Shown here one piece after another: positions 39,779 to 52,300 of a stretch of 64,000 nt of DNA. Made by a program: the position numbers and the translations under genes. How positions within the stretch are numbered: position 1 is the stretch's first letter; each line of letters starts with the position of its first letter. Under the pieces are notes generated by a model. That model made no database searches and was not told where the DNA came from. It saw only the letters and a program-made list of their open reading frames with translations. Origin of the DNA: Ruminococcus sp. (lineage in GTDB: Bacteria > Bacillota > Clostridia > Oscillospirales > Ruminococcaceae); contig JAGCWY010000106.1 of NCBI GenBank assembly GCA_017961625.1, positions 16,061 to 80,060 of the forward strand, read 5' to 3'.

Positions 39779-42089
39779 AAGAAGAGGAGCATTCGCTCTG
39801 CGTTTCAGGAGCAAGTTCTCAGAGGACATGAAGCTGTTCGTGATGAATCTTGTTTTTCAGTTGCTTGCGCTGCCCATTACAGCGGCATTTGCAGCGTGGG
39901 AGATGTACCTTGACAAGTACGGGATATACAGCGATGAATCTGAATATGTTCCGTTTCTGATAATAGCATTCATCACCTTCTGTCTCAGTTTGGCAATGGG
40001 CGTCATCATACCGATGGTGAATTTCAGGTATCTGTACAATAAATCACTTGTGGATATGAATTATTCCCTGCCCCTGAACAACCGTCAGCGTTTTATCGCG
40101 GATTTCCTTTCGGGACTTGCTGTATATATAATTCCGCTGTTTATAGGTGCGCTGATAGCAGGTGCGGAGCTACTGATAAGTGCTAAGATATTTGGCTACC
40201 TTGATGAGGTTATTGAGTATATCCCTTTGATCCTACGTTTAGGCACCGTGGTCGTTATGGGCATGATATTGCTGTATGTGCTCTGCGTATTCGCAATAAG
40301 CTTTGCAGGAAGCATATTTGAGGCTATTTTCAGCATCGTTGCCGTAAATATAATGATACCTGCATTTATATTCCTGACATGGATGAATATCGTAAATGGG
40401 GCGCATTTCGGACTTTGCAGTGATTCGGTGACAAGGAACTATCTTTTCTTCACCACAAGTCCTGTCGGAGCATTGGGCTATTTCCTGTTTTCCGAGCAAA
40501 TCGATCATACCGGAAACCCTGACTATTCAGCTATGCTCGGCAGATCCATGTTTATGAATTTCTGCATAAGGACACTGCTATTTTCAGCGGCTGTAATCAT
40601 AGTGACCTATATCCTCTACAAGCGCCGCAAGGCTGAGGACGTTTCAAAGCCCTATGTTTACAATGCATTCTATTATGCTATAATGGGACTTGCGGTATAC
40701 TGCATAATATCACTTATGAAAATGTCCGGTCTGGCATATGCGACAGCAGCGGCTCTTATAATAAGCGGCATTTTCTGGTTCGTTATGGAGGTAATAAGGA
40801 GAAGGGGCTTCAGGCGCTTCTGGACGGCTGTTGTCAGCTTTGCCGCCGTCAGTGCGGTCGTTATGGGTGCTATAAAGGTCATTTACGCAACTCAGGGACT
40901 TGGCAGGGCAAGGTTCGTGCCCTCAGCCTCGGATATCACCGATATAGAGATAAATACATGGGGAATGTTCAATCAGCTGAATGAAAACAACATAGTAATG
41001 CATGATCCCGCGATCATCAATGATGTCATTGAACTGAACAGGGAGCTCGTTGACCGTCATTTTGAGCATGATAAGTATGATTATGAGGTGCTGAGCAGTG
41101 ACGATCTTTATATTGATAACGGGAGCGAGTTTGAATTAAAACAATATTCTGTAATGGATTCAATGGAAATAACTATGACATATTATACAAAGAGAGGAGC
41201 GGCTATCATTCGTCGGTATACCGTTCCAACAGAGCTGCTGACCGAGCTTTTCTGCGATCTTTATACCAGTGAGGAGTATGCGGAACAGCTGACCGATGAA
41301 ATGTTCAGAAACAGTCTGGAAGGACGCAGTTTCACGGATGAGCTTACTCCTGAAACAGCTGACTTCTGCCGCTTCAACATTACTGACAAGATAGGTGAAC
41401 GACACATCATAGAAGTTTCCGTTGAGGAGGGAAGAGAGCTTACCGAAGCTTTGAGAAGGGATATCATTGCAATGACCTCCGACGAGTTTAGAAACTCAGA
41501 ATACTATATGGAGCTCGGAGGATATCATTTGACCTCTGCCTGCCATAATACGGTCAGCTTCTTTGAGGCGCATGATATCCAATATAAATGGTCTCCGGCA
41601 GACCTTATGCTCGAAATGGACAATAATCCCGGCTTTATCATGGAGATAGCGACAGATCCGGTCTATACATTCCCGCTTGTTTATTTAGAGGCTATGAATT
41701 ATGAGAATAGCTATGATCTGAGTCGTGATTACTATGACGAGTATTATGACCGCTATGCTCAGAAGTGGGTAAAGCTGGATTCTATTTTCAGTTTAAGCAG
41801 TGAAAGAGGTCAGGGATCTTTTTATTACGGAGAAAAATATGAGCCAAAGATCAATGATAAAAAGAGCGTTGAGAAGCTGCTCGATATAGCTACGCCTATG
41901 ATCACCGGAGAAAAAATAATTGCCGAGGTACACTTCAACGGAAATACGCTCTATGTTAGGGACGAGCCCGGAAACCGCGAGATCGTTGAAAAGGCAAAGA
42001 ACAGCATAATTATTTGCCATAAGGAGACTGGTGAGGAGTACAGGTTAGTCAACGGTGGAATCGAGAAAGTGTCTAAGGATAACGCCTGA
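39750..42089 (+). CDS. ABC transporter permease, large
   Basis: 779 aa from ATG 39750 (GGAGG 9 nt upstream); the open frame starts at 39711. It overlaps the ATPase gene by 29 nt. About six helices (25-305), then two or three more (about 330-400), are followed by a long soluble region (about 410-779) that would lie outside or inside the cell. The soluble part has no motif I know. An ABC-2-like permease with a large tail fits the YtrC/D-type partner of the ATPase. Confidence 0.75.
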   Translation: MTAVTTSANKRRGAFALRFRSKFSEDMKLFVMNLVFQLLALPITAAFAAWEMYLDKYGIYSDESEYVPFLIIAFITFCLSLAMGVIIPMVNFRYLYNKSLVDMNYSLPLNNRQRFIADFLSGLAVYIIPLFIGALIAGAELLISAKIFGYLDEVIEYIPLILRLGTVVVMGMILLYVLCVFAISFAGSIFEAIFSIVAVNIMIPAFIFLTWMNIVNGAHFGLCSDSVTRNYLFFTTSPVGALGYFLFSEQIDHTGNPDYSAMLGRSMFMNFCIRTLLFSAAVIIVTYILYKRRKAEDVSKPYVYNAFYYAIMGLAVYCIISLMKMSGLAYATAAALIISGIFWFVMEVIRRRGFRRFWTAVVSFAAVSAVVMGAIKVIYATQGLGRARFVPSASDITDIEINTWGMFNQLNENNIVMHDPAIINDVIELNRELVDRHFEHDKYDYEVLSSDDLYIDNGSEFELKQYSVMDSMEITMTYYTKRGAAIIRRYTVPTELLTELFCDLYTSEEYAEQLTDEMFRNSLEGRSFTDELTPETADFCRFNITDKIGERHIIEVSVEEGRELTEALRRDIIAMTSDEFRNSEYYMELGGYHLTSACHNTVSFFEAHDIQYKWSPADLMLEMDNNPGFIMEIATDPVYTFPLVYLEAMNYENSYDLSRDYYDEYYDRYAQKWVKLDSIFSLSSERGQGSFYYGEKYEPKINDKKSVEKLLDIATPMITGEKIIAEVHFNGNTLYVRDEPGNREIVEKAKNSIIICHKETGEEYRLVNGGIEKVSKDNA

Positions 42090-42395
42090 CATTAGCTCCG
42101 GTCAGTGACAGGACTTTATAAGCCGGAACAAAAAGAAAGTAAGGATTATAATAAGCGCCGCTTTATAAGCGACGCTTATTGCTTTCTGTTAGAAAATGCC
42201 GTTTATGGCGGTGCAGAGCTTGTTTTGAGATGAAAAAGTCACGGAAAAACGGGAGGTTGTATAATACTGTCAAAAGATTACTGAAAGTAAATAAAAGTTT
42301 GGCTAATGCTCCAATTTTATTCCTTTGAGAAATATGATAGAATTAGAGTGATATATTGTTTTTATATATTAAACATATTTGAAAGAGGGAGTTAA
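42090..42395. other. Gap of 306 nt before the RHS operon
   Basis: ATAAGCG/CGCTTAT (about 42150-42180) is a terminator-like stem near the end of the ABC operon. Further on, TAGAAT and TATATT boxes occur near 42337-42357, but no -35 box stands out. No gene is seen. Confidence 0.5.
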
Positions 42396-43388
42396 ATGAA
42401 AAAGCATAAGATCGCGGCAGCGGTACTTGCACTGACATCGGCTGTTTCTGCTTCGGCAGGTGCAGTTGCTTTTGCAAAAGCTAATGACGCGGCTATGAAA
42501 AATGCGTCGCTTGAAAACGATTTTATTCGTCTTACTGTTGAACAGAACAGCTCACAGATGGAATATCTTCGTTTTTGTCTTGATACCAACAACGGTCAGA
42601 CAGCTACCAAGGATGATGATCAGAAAAATCTTACATACAAGAACTTCTATTCAGGCTATACTACTCTTAATATCAACGGCGAGACATATATATACGGTGA
42701 AGGTACAGATACGAGCGAGCCCAAGTATGACGCTTCAAAGAGCTGCCATACATCTTCGCAGAGATTCGGAGATGTGGAGGTAATGCAGACTCTTACATTC
42801 TCCGAGGGATTTACCAAGGGCTATAACGATATGCTCAGGATCTCGTACAAGGTGATCGATGCCAAGCTTGAGGATAATATAGGAGTAAGGATACTTATTG
42901 ACCCAATGATCGAGGACGATGACGACCTTAAGCTATATGCAAACGAGAATATCGGCTTTGACGCTGAAACAGCCTTCCGCAGTCCTGTTCCGGACGTTTG
43001 GAAGGGCGTTATCACAGCTGACAGGAATATCTCTGTATACGGAAAAAACAACGTATCCGAGCTCAAGCCCGACAGCCTTACCTTTGCCAACTGGAGCAGC
43101 CTGTATGACAACGTATGGGATACCTCCTTTGACAACAGCAAGAGCATAAGCGATTCAGGAGTTGCGGTAAAGTGGGAGCCTGTTTCTGCCCAGGGCAGGG
43201 AATTCGTATCATACTACGGCATTAAGAACGACGCGATATCGACAAGCGATCTTACCGGCAAGACAAATGTTGTCTCGCCGCAGACATCGTCGTCTACCGC
43301 TGCCGGCATTACAGCCCTGTTCGCTGTTGCTGCCGCGGCTGCCGCAGGCTGCGTCGTGATCGGCAGAAAGGAAAAGAAAGATGAATAA
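42396..43388 (+). CDS. Secreted, C-terminally anchored protein coupled to the RHS gene
   Basis: 330 aa. Signal peptide (about 1-27, AVLALTSAVSASAGAVAFA). The middle (about 30-295) is a beta-rich domain with no family I know. The C-terminus has an Ala-rich membrane helix (TALFAVAAAAAAGCVVIG) and a short positive tail RKEKKDE, so the protein would be held in the membrane facing out. There is no LPxTG motif. GAGGGAG precedes the ATG. The RHS gene starts 8 nt before its stop, a sign of translational coupling, and it may assist RHS secretion or display. Confidence 0.68.
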   Translation: MKKHKIAAAVLALTSAVSASAGAVAFAKANDAAMKNASLENDFIRLTVEQNSSQMEYLRFCLDTNNGQTATKDDDQKNLTYKNFYSGYTTLNINGETYIYGEGTDTSEPKYDASKSCHTSSQRFGDVEVMQTLTFSEGFTKGYNDMLRISYKVIDAKLEDNIGVRILIDPMIEDDDDLKLYANENIGFDAETAFRSPVPDVWKGVITADRNISVYGKNNVSELKPDSLTFANWSSLYDNVWDTSFDNSKSISDSGVAVKWEPVSAQGREFVSYYGIKNDAISTSDLTGKTNVVSPQTSSSTAAGITALFAVAAAAAAGCVVIGRKEKKDE

Positions 43389-46300
43389 GAAATTTTTCAG
43401 GAAATCTCTGTCAGCTGTCCTCTCTGCCATTATGACCGCAGAATTCGGTCTGTTCAATATGCCTGAGAATGTTTTTGCCATTGATGATGTTCACAGCTAT
43501 GCAGTATATTCGGACAGCGATATCATAGTTAATACAAAGACCGGCGTTTTCAACGGAAACGTTTACTCCGGCGATAAATTCAGCTATCTCGGAAACAGCG
43601 TCTGCTATGTCAATAAGACGCTCAATTCGGACGGCGTTTCAGATAACGTAAGAGCTCTCAGCAAGCTTGATATGAAGGCTTCAAAGCCGGATTATACAGA
43701 GCTCCTCAAAACAAGGGTGAGCTATGAGGACAAGCGCAGCGGAGATACCGTGCTCAAGGGCGGTCAGGTAAGTATCGACGGCTCTATGAGCGTTGCAGGA
43801 AAGCTCAGGATAGACAGGACGGTTTTCAGCGGAAAGGGCTACATAACCGCTGACGGTGATATAAAATATGACGCTGTTCAGAATCCGGAGGGAACAGAAA
43901 TGTTCCTTGCGTCCAATAACGGCGATATAACCATTCAGGGCTCGGATCTTACGATGAACGGTGCGATATACGCTCCTAACGGCAAGGTCGAGATAAATGC
44001 CAAGCACTTTACCTTCAACGGAGTTATAATTGCAGGCCAGATAGAGCTCAACGGCACGGATATCACTGTGAATGAGGTCAGCGATGACGACAATGTTCTT
44101 TTACAGTTCGGTCCCGAGATAGTTATCAAGGGGGGCAGCGAGACCTATAAGGAAAACAGAAAGATAACCCTTGATATCTCCGAGAGCGCAGGTCTTGGCA
44201 CTATAAATACCGATACGCTCTCATGGAGCTTCGTGCCTGATGATGACGCGAATATCGGCGCGGTAAAGATAGATGAAGCTTCATCTGACAATTATCGCAA
44301 GGAGCTGATAATCACCAGGCCAGGCGACTATAAGTTCGTCATAAATGGTGAGGATAAGACCGGCGTTCCTTTCAGATATACCGATACTATCAATGTAGTA
44401 GAGGATATCGCTCCCGTTGCCGACTTCACAAAGGAGTTCGACACAACAGGAAGAAGCGAGGACGGAACAGTCGATATAAAGCTCACGGACAATTCATATT
44501 CTCTTGACGGCGACGATATCGGAAGCCGAGTATGGTCCGTATTCTTCGACAGCGATAACGACGGTGATTTCTCCGATGAAGAAGAGGATATTTTCAGCAC
44601 CGGAAACGAATCCGAGGTTTCATACAATGCTAGATCTGTCGGAAAATACAGATTTGAGCTCCATGCAGCCGAGGTGTTTAGCGATACTATCCCGTCTCTC
44701 CTCACAGAGGACGCTTACCGTGTTGCGGATACGAGCAGGAACGAAAGCAAAAAGTACGAGGTAGAGGTTACCAATGAGGCTCCTGAGTCACATTCGGGAA
44801 TCAGCAAGGCAAAGAACGTAGATATCGTTATAACTGCCGGAAACCTCGACGTTGAGGATATTGCCGAGATAAACAGGAATGTTGACGAGGTGAAGAGCGA
44901 GCTTGAGGACAAGGGCTTTTCTGTAAACCTCGAAACAATGTCTACATCTACCCTTACAGCAAAGGATACCTTTGCATGGAAAGAGTATGATCATTATAAT
45001 TATGTTGACAGATATCTTCCGACTCTTGATAAGCATATCATATACGACGAAAATGCTATAAAGATGCTTGGTTACGGCTGGGCTCCTCTCCGTGACTGGC
45101 TCTTCGTTGACGACGGAGTCAGTGCAAAGAGAGTTCTGTCCTTCGACATGGTAAGAGACAGGACGGACTGGCACAGTATGGAGGGCGGCGGCTTCCTCTT
45201 CAATACCTCCATAAAGAAGGTAAAGACAGAATCAGAGGATCCCGAAGCTGAGCCTGTAACAAAGGAAATAATGAACGGCTACTGCATCATACTGACAAGC
45301 GGCGGCTTCAAACTTATCAAGCTCACGGATATCGACGTTGAAGAGTTCAGAAACGGCGGTATAAACGGAACTGTTCAGGGAGCAGGTCAAGTTCTCACGA
45401 GCGTCGGCGTAAAAGATGTATATGCCGATTATAATATCAAAATAGTTGCAAATAACAGACTTGTATCGGTATACATCAATGATGAGCAGCTGATAAACAA
45501 CTTTATCCTTCCTGATACTCAAACAGGAAACGGTTTCGGACCTATTATATGTCACGATTATCATGGCTGTTCTCAGCAGTCTTACTTCACATTCAGCAAC
45601 ATCAAGATGTCTACTGTACGCGGCAGTGAGCTCAGCGATATCCTTGACGGTCATGAGTGGAGAAAGTCATCTGAAAGATTCGTTATCAATCTCAATAAGG
45701 AAAAGGTATTCGACCTGAACGACGATCAGTCTATCGGTTATGCTGCAAAATCCCTTATCGAGAATGACATTAACTTTGTCGGCATAGGTACCAATCTGTC
45801 ACAGAAGGCTTATGAGAATCTGCTCAATACAGCTGACGGTACATTCATTGACTGGTATGAGCTTCTGAAAAACAAGGAGCTCCTTAAGAAGTATTTCCTC
45901 AATGTCCTCGGTGAGAACGATTACAGCGTTGACAATATGGTAACTACTTCTGACGAGATCGTTTACGATGACTATTATGTAGACAAGGAAAACGATCCTA
46001 TCGGTGAGCAGACATGGTCTTACGACCTTGATGCTTCCGTATACGAAAACAGCAGCAGGGAAAGCGGCTCATGGACTTCGGACAAGCCTCTCACATTCCT
46101 TGAGGCTACCGGTATATACAAGGTGTCCTCAAAGCTGAGGGACGATCCTACAAACAACAACAAGAACCTCGACAGCTATAAAAAGTGGTCAAATGAGGTG
46201 CAGTGGACAGACGGACTTTATGTTCACAGCAAGCCTGTTGCAAAGATCAGCTCCGAGATACTCAAGGCTGAGGAGATCAACAAGTATATATGCAATCTGA

Positions 46301-49300
46301 CATTTGAAGCTTATGACAATGACGCTCTCAGCAAGGATAACAAGGGTATCACTGAGGAGCGTAAGGAATGGAAGCGTATTGACGACAGCGAGTGGATGAC
46401 AGGCACTGTGCCTATGATAATCGACGCTGAACAGGTATATCTCCAGAAGTACTCCGTGCGCGACGAGCAGGGCGAGTGGAGCGAACCTGCTGTTGAACTC
46501 ATATATGCTGAAAAGACCGAGAACCCCGACGCCTTCAGGGACGACGAGCTGCCTGAGATAACACTCAGCGTTTCGGACTATAACCCCTGCCTCGGCGATC
46601 AGGTGATGATAACAGCCTCCGCGACTGATAATTCTGCTGTAGGCTCCTTCCAGATCTATGTGGACGACAAGCTTATGTGCAATTATCAGGGCAGCATTAT
46701 TTACGACTGCAAGAAGGAAGGCGTTGTTACCGTTAAGGCAGTGTGCAAGGATATTGCCAATAACGAAGCAACAGCCACCAAGGAGGTCAATGTCGAGGAC
46801 AGACGCGACCTTGAAGCTCCCGAGATCACTATTGATACGAAGAATGATATCACCTTTGAGGAGTCAAAGGTATCTGTAAAGGGTACTATAAAGGATAACG
46901 TAAAGCTCGATTCCTATACCGTAGAGCTCATGGCTCCCGGTGAGAGCGAGTATACCGGTGTTATCACCTCCTCTGACGAGGTTAATGACAGTAATATCGT
47001 TTCATTTGATACAAACGGAAAGACCGGACAGTATAAGCTTAAGATAACAGCTGCTGATACCTCCGGAAACAAGAGATACGCAGACCTTACTGTTACAGTC
47101 AGTGAGGAAAAGATACGTTCTCAGACAAATACAAAGACAGAAAAGCCTGCTACTACTCAGAAGCAGGATACACCCGCTGAGATCACTATCAAGGTATCTG
47201 CCGACAGCGCAGAGATAGGAGAGGTCGTAAATGTTGATATCGACGCTTCCGATGTGGACGGTCTCACTGCGGTAAAGGTATACAAGGACAACAAGGTCAT
47301 CGGCAACGCTCCGGGAGAGCTGAGATTCAGCGAGACCGAGGCAAAGACCGTTACCATAAAGGTAGAGACAACAGACGTAAACAACAAGAAGACAACAGCT
47401 ACAAAGGAAATAGTATTTGTTGACTCTTCAGACAGGACCAATCCTGTGGCAGAGATAACTGCTCCGGAGGCAGGTACTGTCCTTTCAGGCAAGGCAGCTA
47501 TAGTGGGTTCGGCTTATGATGAGACGAGCCTGAGGAAGTATACACTTGAATACAAGAATGCAAATGCCGGCGAATATCAGCTAATACTTTCTGTTTCAAA
47601 CGAAGTAAAGGACGGAGAGCTGGGAGTATGGGACACATATCCCCTCGCTAACGGAGTATACGACCTCAGACTTACCGCTATGGACAATGCTGGCAATATC
47701 TTTGCCTGCACAGCACAGTATCAGATACAGAACGGCACAGCACCCGAGGAGGAAAAGGTCGCAGAGGAGCTTATCGTATTCTCGAAGCCGGAGCCCTCGG
47801 TAAAGGCTGACGATACTCTAAAGGTAGAGGCTGCGGCTGATACCGGACTTGCCGGCAGGGAATATGAAGTCACCCTCGCAAAGGCTGACGGTACAGGCGT
47901 ACAGAAGGTACTGAAGAGAGGAAATATCAGCGATAACGGCAGCATTTCAGCTGTTGCTGATTCTTCAATGCTCGATGAGGGAGACTATACAGTTTCAATA
48001 GCTATAAATGTACCGGACGGAGATTCCGTAAAGAAGGACGTTAACGTAAAGGTAGAGCATGGTTACAGGAATGCTGATGCCGAGACGGTATGCAGGATAG
48101 TTTCTCCCGAAAACGACGAGAAGCTTTCGGCTCCTTCGGAATTTGTTGCAGAGGTCACGGAAAATGCATTCAGCAAGTACAAGTTTGAGTATGCACCTGT
48201 GGGAACCAATGAATTCATAGAGTTTGATGAAGGCAAGATCTTCGGCAGTGAGATCAGGTCAAAGCTTGATCCTACACTTATGGAGAACGGATACTATGAT
48301 ATCCGTCTGACTGCTTTCGGCAGCGGCACAAAGGCTGAGGATACAGTTACGGCAGAAATATCAGGCAATATGAAGATAGGTCTCTTTACCATCAGCTTTG
48401 CCGATCTCGATTTTGAGGCAGCAGGCATACCTGTAACACTTATCCGTACTTATGACAGCAGACTTAAGGATCAGAACGGCGAGTTCGGATTCGGCTGGAA
48501 CCTCTCGTTCAATTCAGTAAAGCTCAGCATCAGCACAGATCAGAGCAAAAACTGGGAGATTGAGAACAGCACCTCACACTTTGTAACAAAGTACACTATC
48601 AAGGAAACAAAACAGCACAAGGTAAAGATAGACCTTGCAAACGGAATAGAAGAAGAGTTCGTTATGAAGGTATCGCCTCAGAGTCAGGCGCTCATACCTC
48701 TGAATATGGGACTCAGCGTATCTTATGAGCCGGTAAGCGCTACAGGTTCAACACTCGTTCCGGTAAATGTAAGCACAGGCGGAATGTTCTATGACAGCGG
48801 CTATCTGCTCACGGACGAGATTGAAGAGTACGATCCTCAGACCTTTATGTATACAAGGGCTGACGGAACACAGTACCTTATTGATTCAAAGCGCGGCCTT
48901 ATAAGCATAAAGACTTCTGACGGAACAGAGATAAAGTTCAGCAAAAACGGTGTGACATCCTCTGACGGAAAGGCGATAAAGTTCGTTTACGACGAAGAGG
49001 GAAGGATACTTGAAGCTTCTGACAGCAAGGGCAAGAAGGTCACTTATGAATACGGCATATTCGGCGACCTTGTATCCGTTATGGATCAGACCGACAGCAA
49101 TGTTTCCTTCGTTTATAAGGATCACTATATCACTGAGATCAGGGACGCCGACGGCAAGATGCTCTCTAAGAATGAGTACGATAAGGACGGCCGTCTTGTA
49201 AAAACTACAGATGCAAACGGAAACGCCGTTGTTTACGACCACGACATCGACGGCAGAGAGGAAGTCATCACAGACAGAAACGGCGGTACTACACGCTATA

Positions 49301-52300
49301 TCTATGATGAAAACGGAAATATCCTCTCACAGACAGACGCAAACGGAAATACAGTTACAAATACTTACGACAGCAACGGATACCTTGCTTCAAAAACAGA
49401 CGCTCTCGGCAATGTGACAAAGTATAAGTACGACGCTTCCGGAAATATGCTCTCGCTTACAGACGCTGAGGGACATGAGATCTCAAATGAGTATGATTCA
49501 AAGGGAATGCTCGTATCTATCGGCACAGCAGGTCTTACTGTCCTGAAGATCGACTATACTGATGACGGTCTTACCTCGTCTACAACAGACGCTATGGGCA
49601 ACAAGATAAGCTATGAGTATGATTCAAAGAAGCAGCTCAAGTCAGTGACAGATGAAATAGGTACATATATGAATATGACCTATGACAGCGACGGAAATGT
49701 CAAGACCGCTACCAACGGAGCAGGCGCTACGGCAGATTTCACCTATGATTCTGACGGCAACTGCACTTCAAAGACTGTTACATACAACAGCGAGGGAACG
49801 TTAAAGACAGTAACAGAGAACTATGAGTACGACGCTAAGGGTCATCTTGTAAAGACTATCGACAGCAACGGAAATATAGTTTCAAACGAGTACAACTCAA
49901 TAGACAAGATATCTGTCGCTACTGATGAAAAGGGCAGACAGACAAACTACACCTACGACGCAATGGGCAACCTCACAAAGATCGCCTACTGCGACGGAAC
50001 CTCCGAGACCTTTGAATACGATAAGGAAGGCAGGAACACATCTGCTACAGACCGCTGCGGCAGAAAGGTAACAATGGCTTATGACAAGGTCGGCAATCTG
50101 CTTACAAAGACCTATCCGAACGGCAAGACAGTTACCTACAATTACGACGCTGCTTACCGCCTGACTTCAACAGTCGATACAAGAGGCGCGGAGACAAAGT
50201 ATGAATACGACAGCATCGGAAACAACACTGCTGTTACCGACGCTCTCGGCAACCGTACTTCATTTGCTTACAACGACCGCGGTCAGCAGTCAAGCACGAC
50301 CGACGCAAGAGGCAACGTATTCAGGTATTATTACGATGACAACGGCAACCGCATAAAGACGGAATATCCCGACGGTTCGTCCGTATCGGCACAGTATGAC
50401 GCAAGAGGACGTGTTACAAGTCAGACAGACCAGAACGGCTATACAACATCGTACAGCTATGACGGCGCTGACCGCCTTACAAGCGTTACCGACGCTCTCG
50501 GAAATACCACAAAATATGAGTATGACGAGCGCGGCTGCCTTGTTAAGGTAACAGACGCCAACGGCAATGCTACAAGCTATACTTACGACGAATACGGCAG
50601 AGTTGTAAAGACTACAAACGCTCTCGGAAAGACTGCTGAGGCATCTTATGATGAAAGCGGCAATATCCTGACATCAACAGACTTCGCAGGCAAGGTGACA
50701 TCATTCACCTATGACCAGTACGACAGACTTGTGAGCAGGGAAAACGAGGACGGAAAGATCACATATCAGTATACAAAGGACGGAAAGCTTTCATCGGTAG
50801 GCTCGCCCTCCGGTACAACAAGCTATTCCTACGATAATATGGACGGTCTGAAAAAGGTATCATATCCGGGCGGAAAATATATCGAGTATACCTACGATGA
50901 TACTGAGGTCCTTACAAGTGTAAAGACGAACTTCGGCACAACTGCTTATGAGTATGACCTTATCGGCAGACTTGTAAAGGTCGTTGACAGAAACGGCATA
51001 ATAACACTCTATGAGTACGACGCTAACGGCAACAGAACAGCTGTAAAGTACGCAAACGGCATAGTTGTTACATACACATACGATGACCTTAACCGTCTTA
51101 TCGGCGAGACTGTTGCTGACAGGGACGGAGCAGTAGCTGCGCAGTATGAGTATACTCTCGGCGCGGCAGGCGAAAGGACAAGAGTCAGGGAGCTTGACCG
51201 TACTGTGGACTATACCTACGATGCGCTCTACAGGCTCACAGGCGAGACTATCACTCCTGTCGACGGTAAGGTAAAGACTTATACCTACACCTATGACGCA
51301 GTTAGCAACCGTCTTACAAAGACCGAGGACGGCGAGGTGACAAATTACACCTACAACGGACTCAATCAGCTCGTTCAGGAGAACAATACCGTTTATACCT
51401 ATGACGATGCCGGCAACCTTATCTCTACGGAGTCAGCTGAGAAGTCATCGAACTATGTATACAATGCTTCCAACAAGCTGCTCCGCGCAACAGTAATGGT
51501 CGGAGAAGAGGTAACGGCTGAGGAGTATACCTACAGCTATGACGGTTCACGCACAAGCAGGAAGATAATCAAGGGTGATGAAACAACTCTTGTAAACTAT
51601 CTCAACGATTGTTCTGTACTCACAAATGTACTTGCAGAGACAGACAAGAACGGCAGGGAGCTCAGCTACTATACTATCGGCGCAGACCTTATCTCTATGG
51701 AGCGCGGCGGTTCGACGTACATATATCTGTATGACGGACACGGCAGCGTAAGAGGACTTATCGACGCTGATGGCAAGCTCACTGATACCTATAACTACGA
51801 CGCATTCGGCAATATGCTTGAAAGGACGGGCGACACCGAAAACAGCTATCTCTACTGCGGCGAGCAGCAGGACGACACAACAGGACTGTACTATCTCCGT
51901 GCAAGATATATGAACCCGACAACGGGAACATTTACTTCCATGGATACCTACGGCGGTTCTGTATTCGACCCGATATCTCTACATAAGTACCTATATGCAA
52001 ATGCTAATCCTGTAAGTTATACTGACCCGAGCGGATATATTGGATTATTTGACACAGTTTGTGCAAGCGCAATTGGAAATATTCTGTTCTATAGTATTTC
52101 AGGCGGAATAATATCTGCTGGTTTAGATCTCTTACGTCAGCTCAGAATAGCAGAAAGGACAGGTAAAGAAATAGATTGGGGAGAATTTTGGTTCTCCTTA
52201 GGATTTGGTATGATCGCCGGCGGCGTGTTTGGCTATGCAGGCTTTTATGCTAAAGCTATTTCATCTGTATTGATTTATTCTGTTTTAGGCGTTTCAAGTA

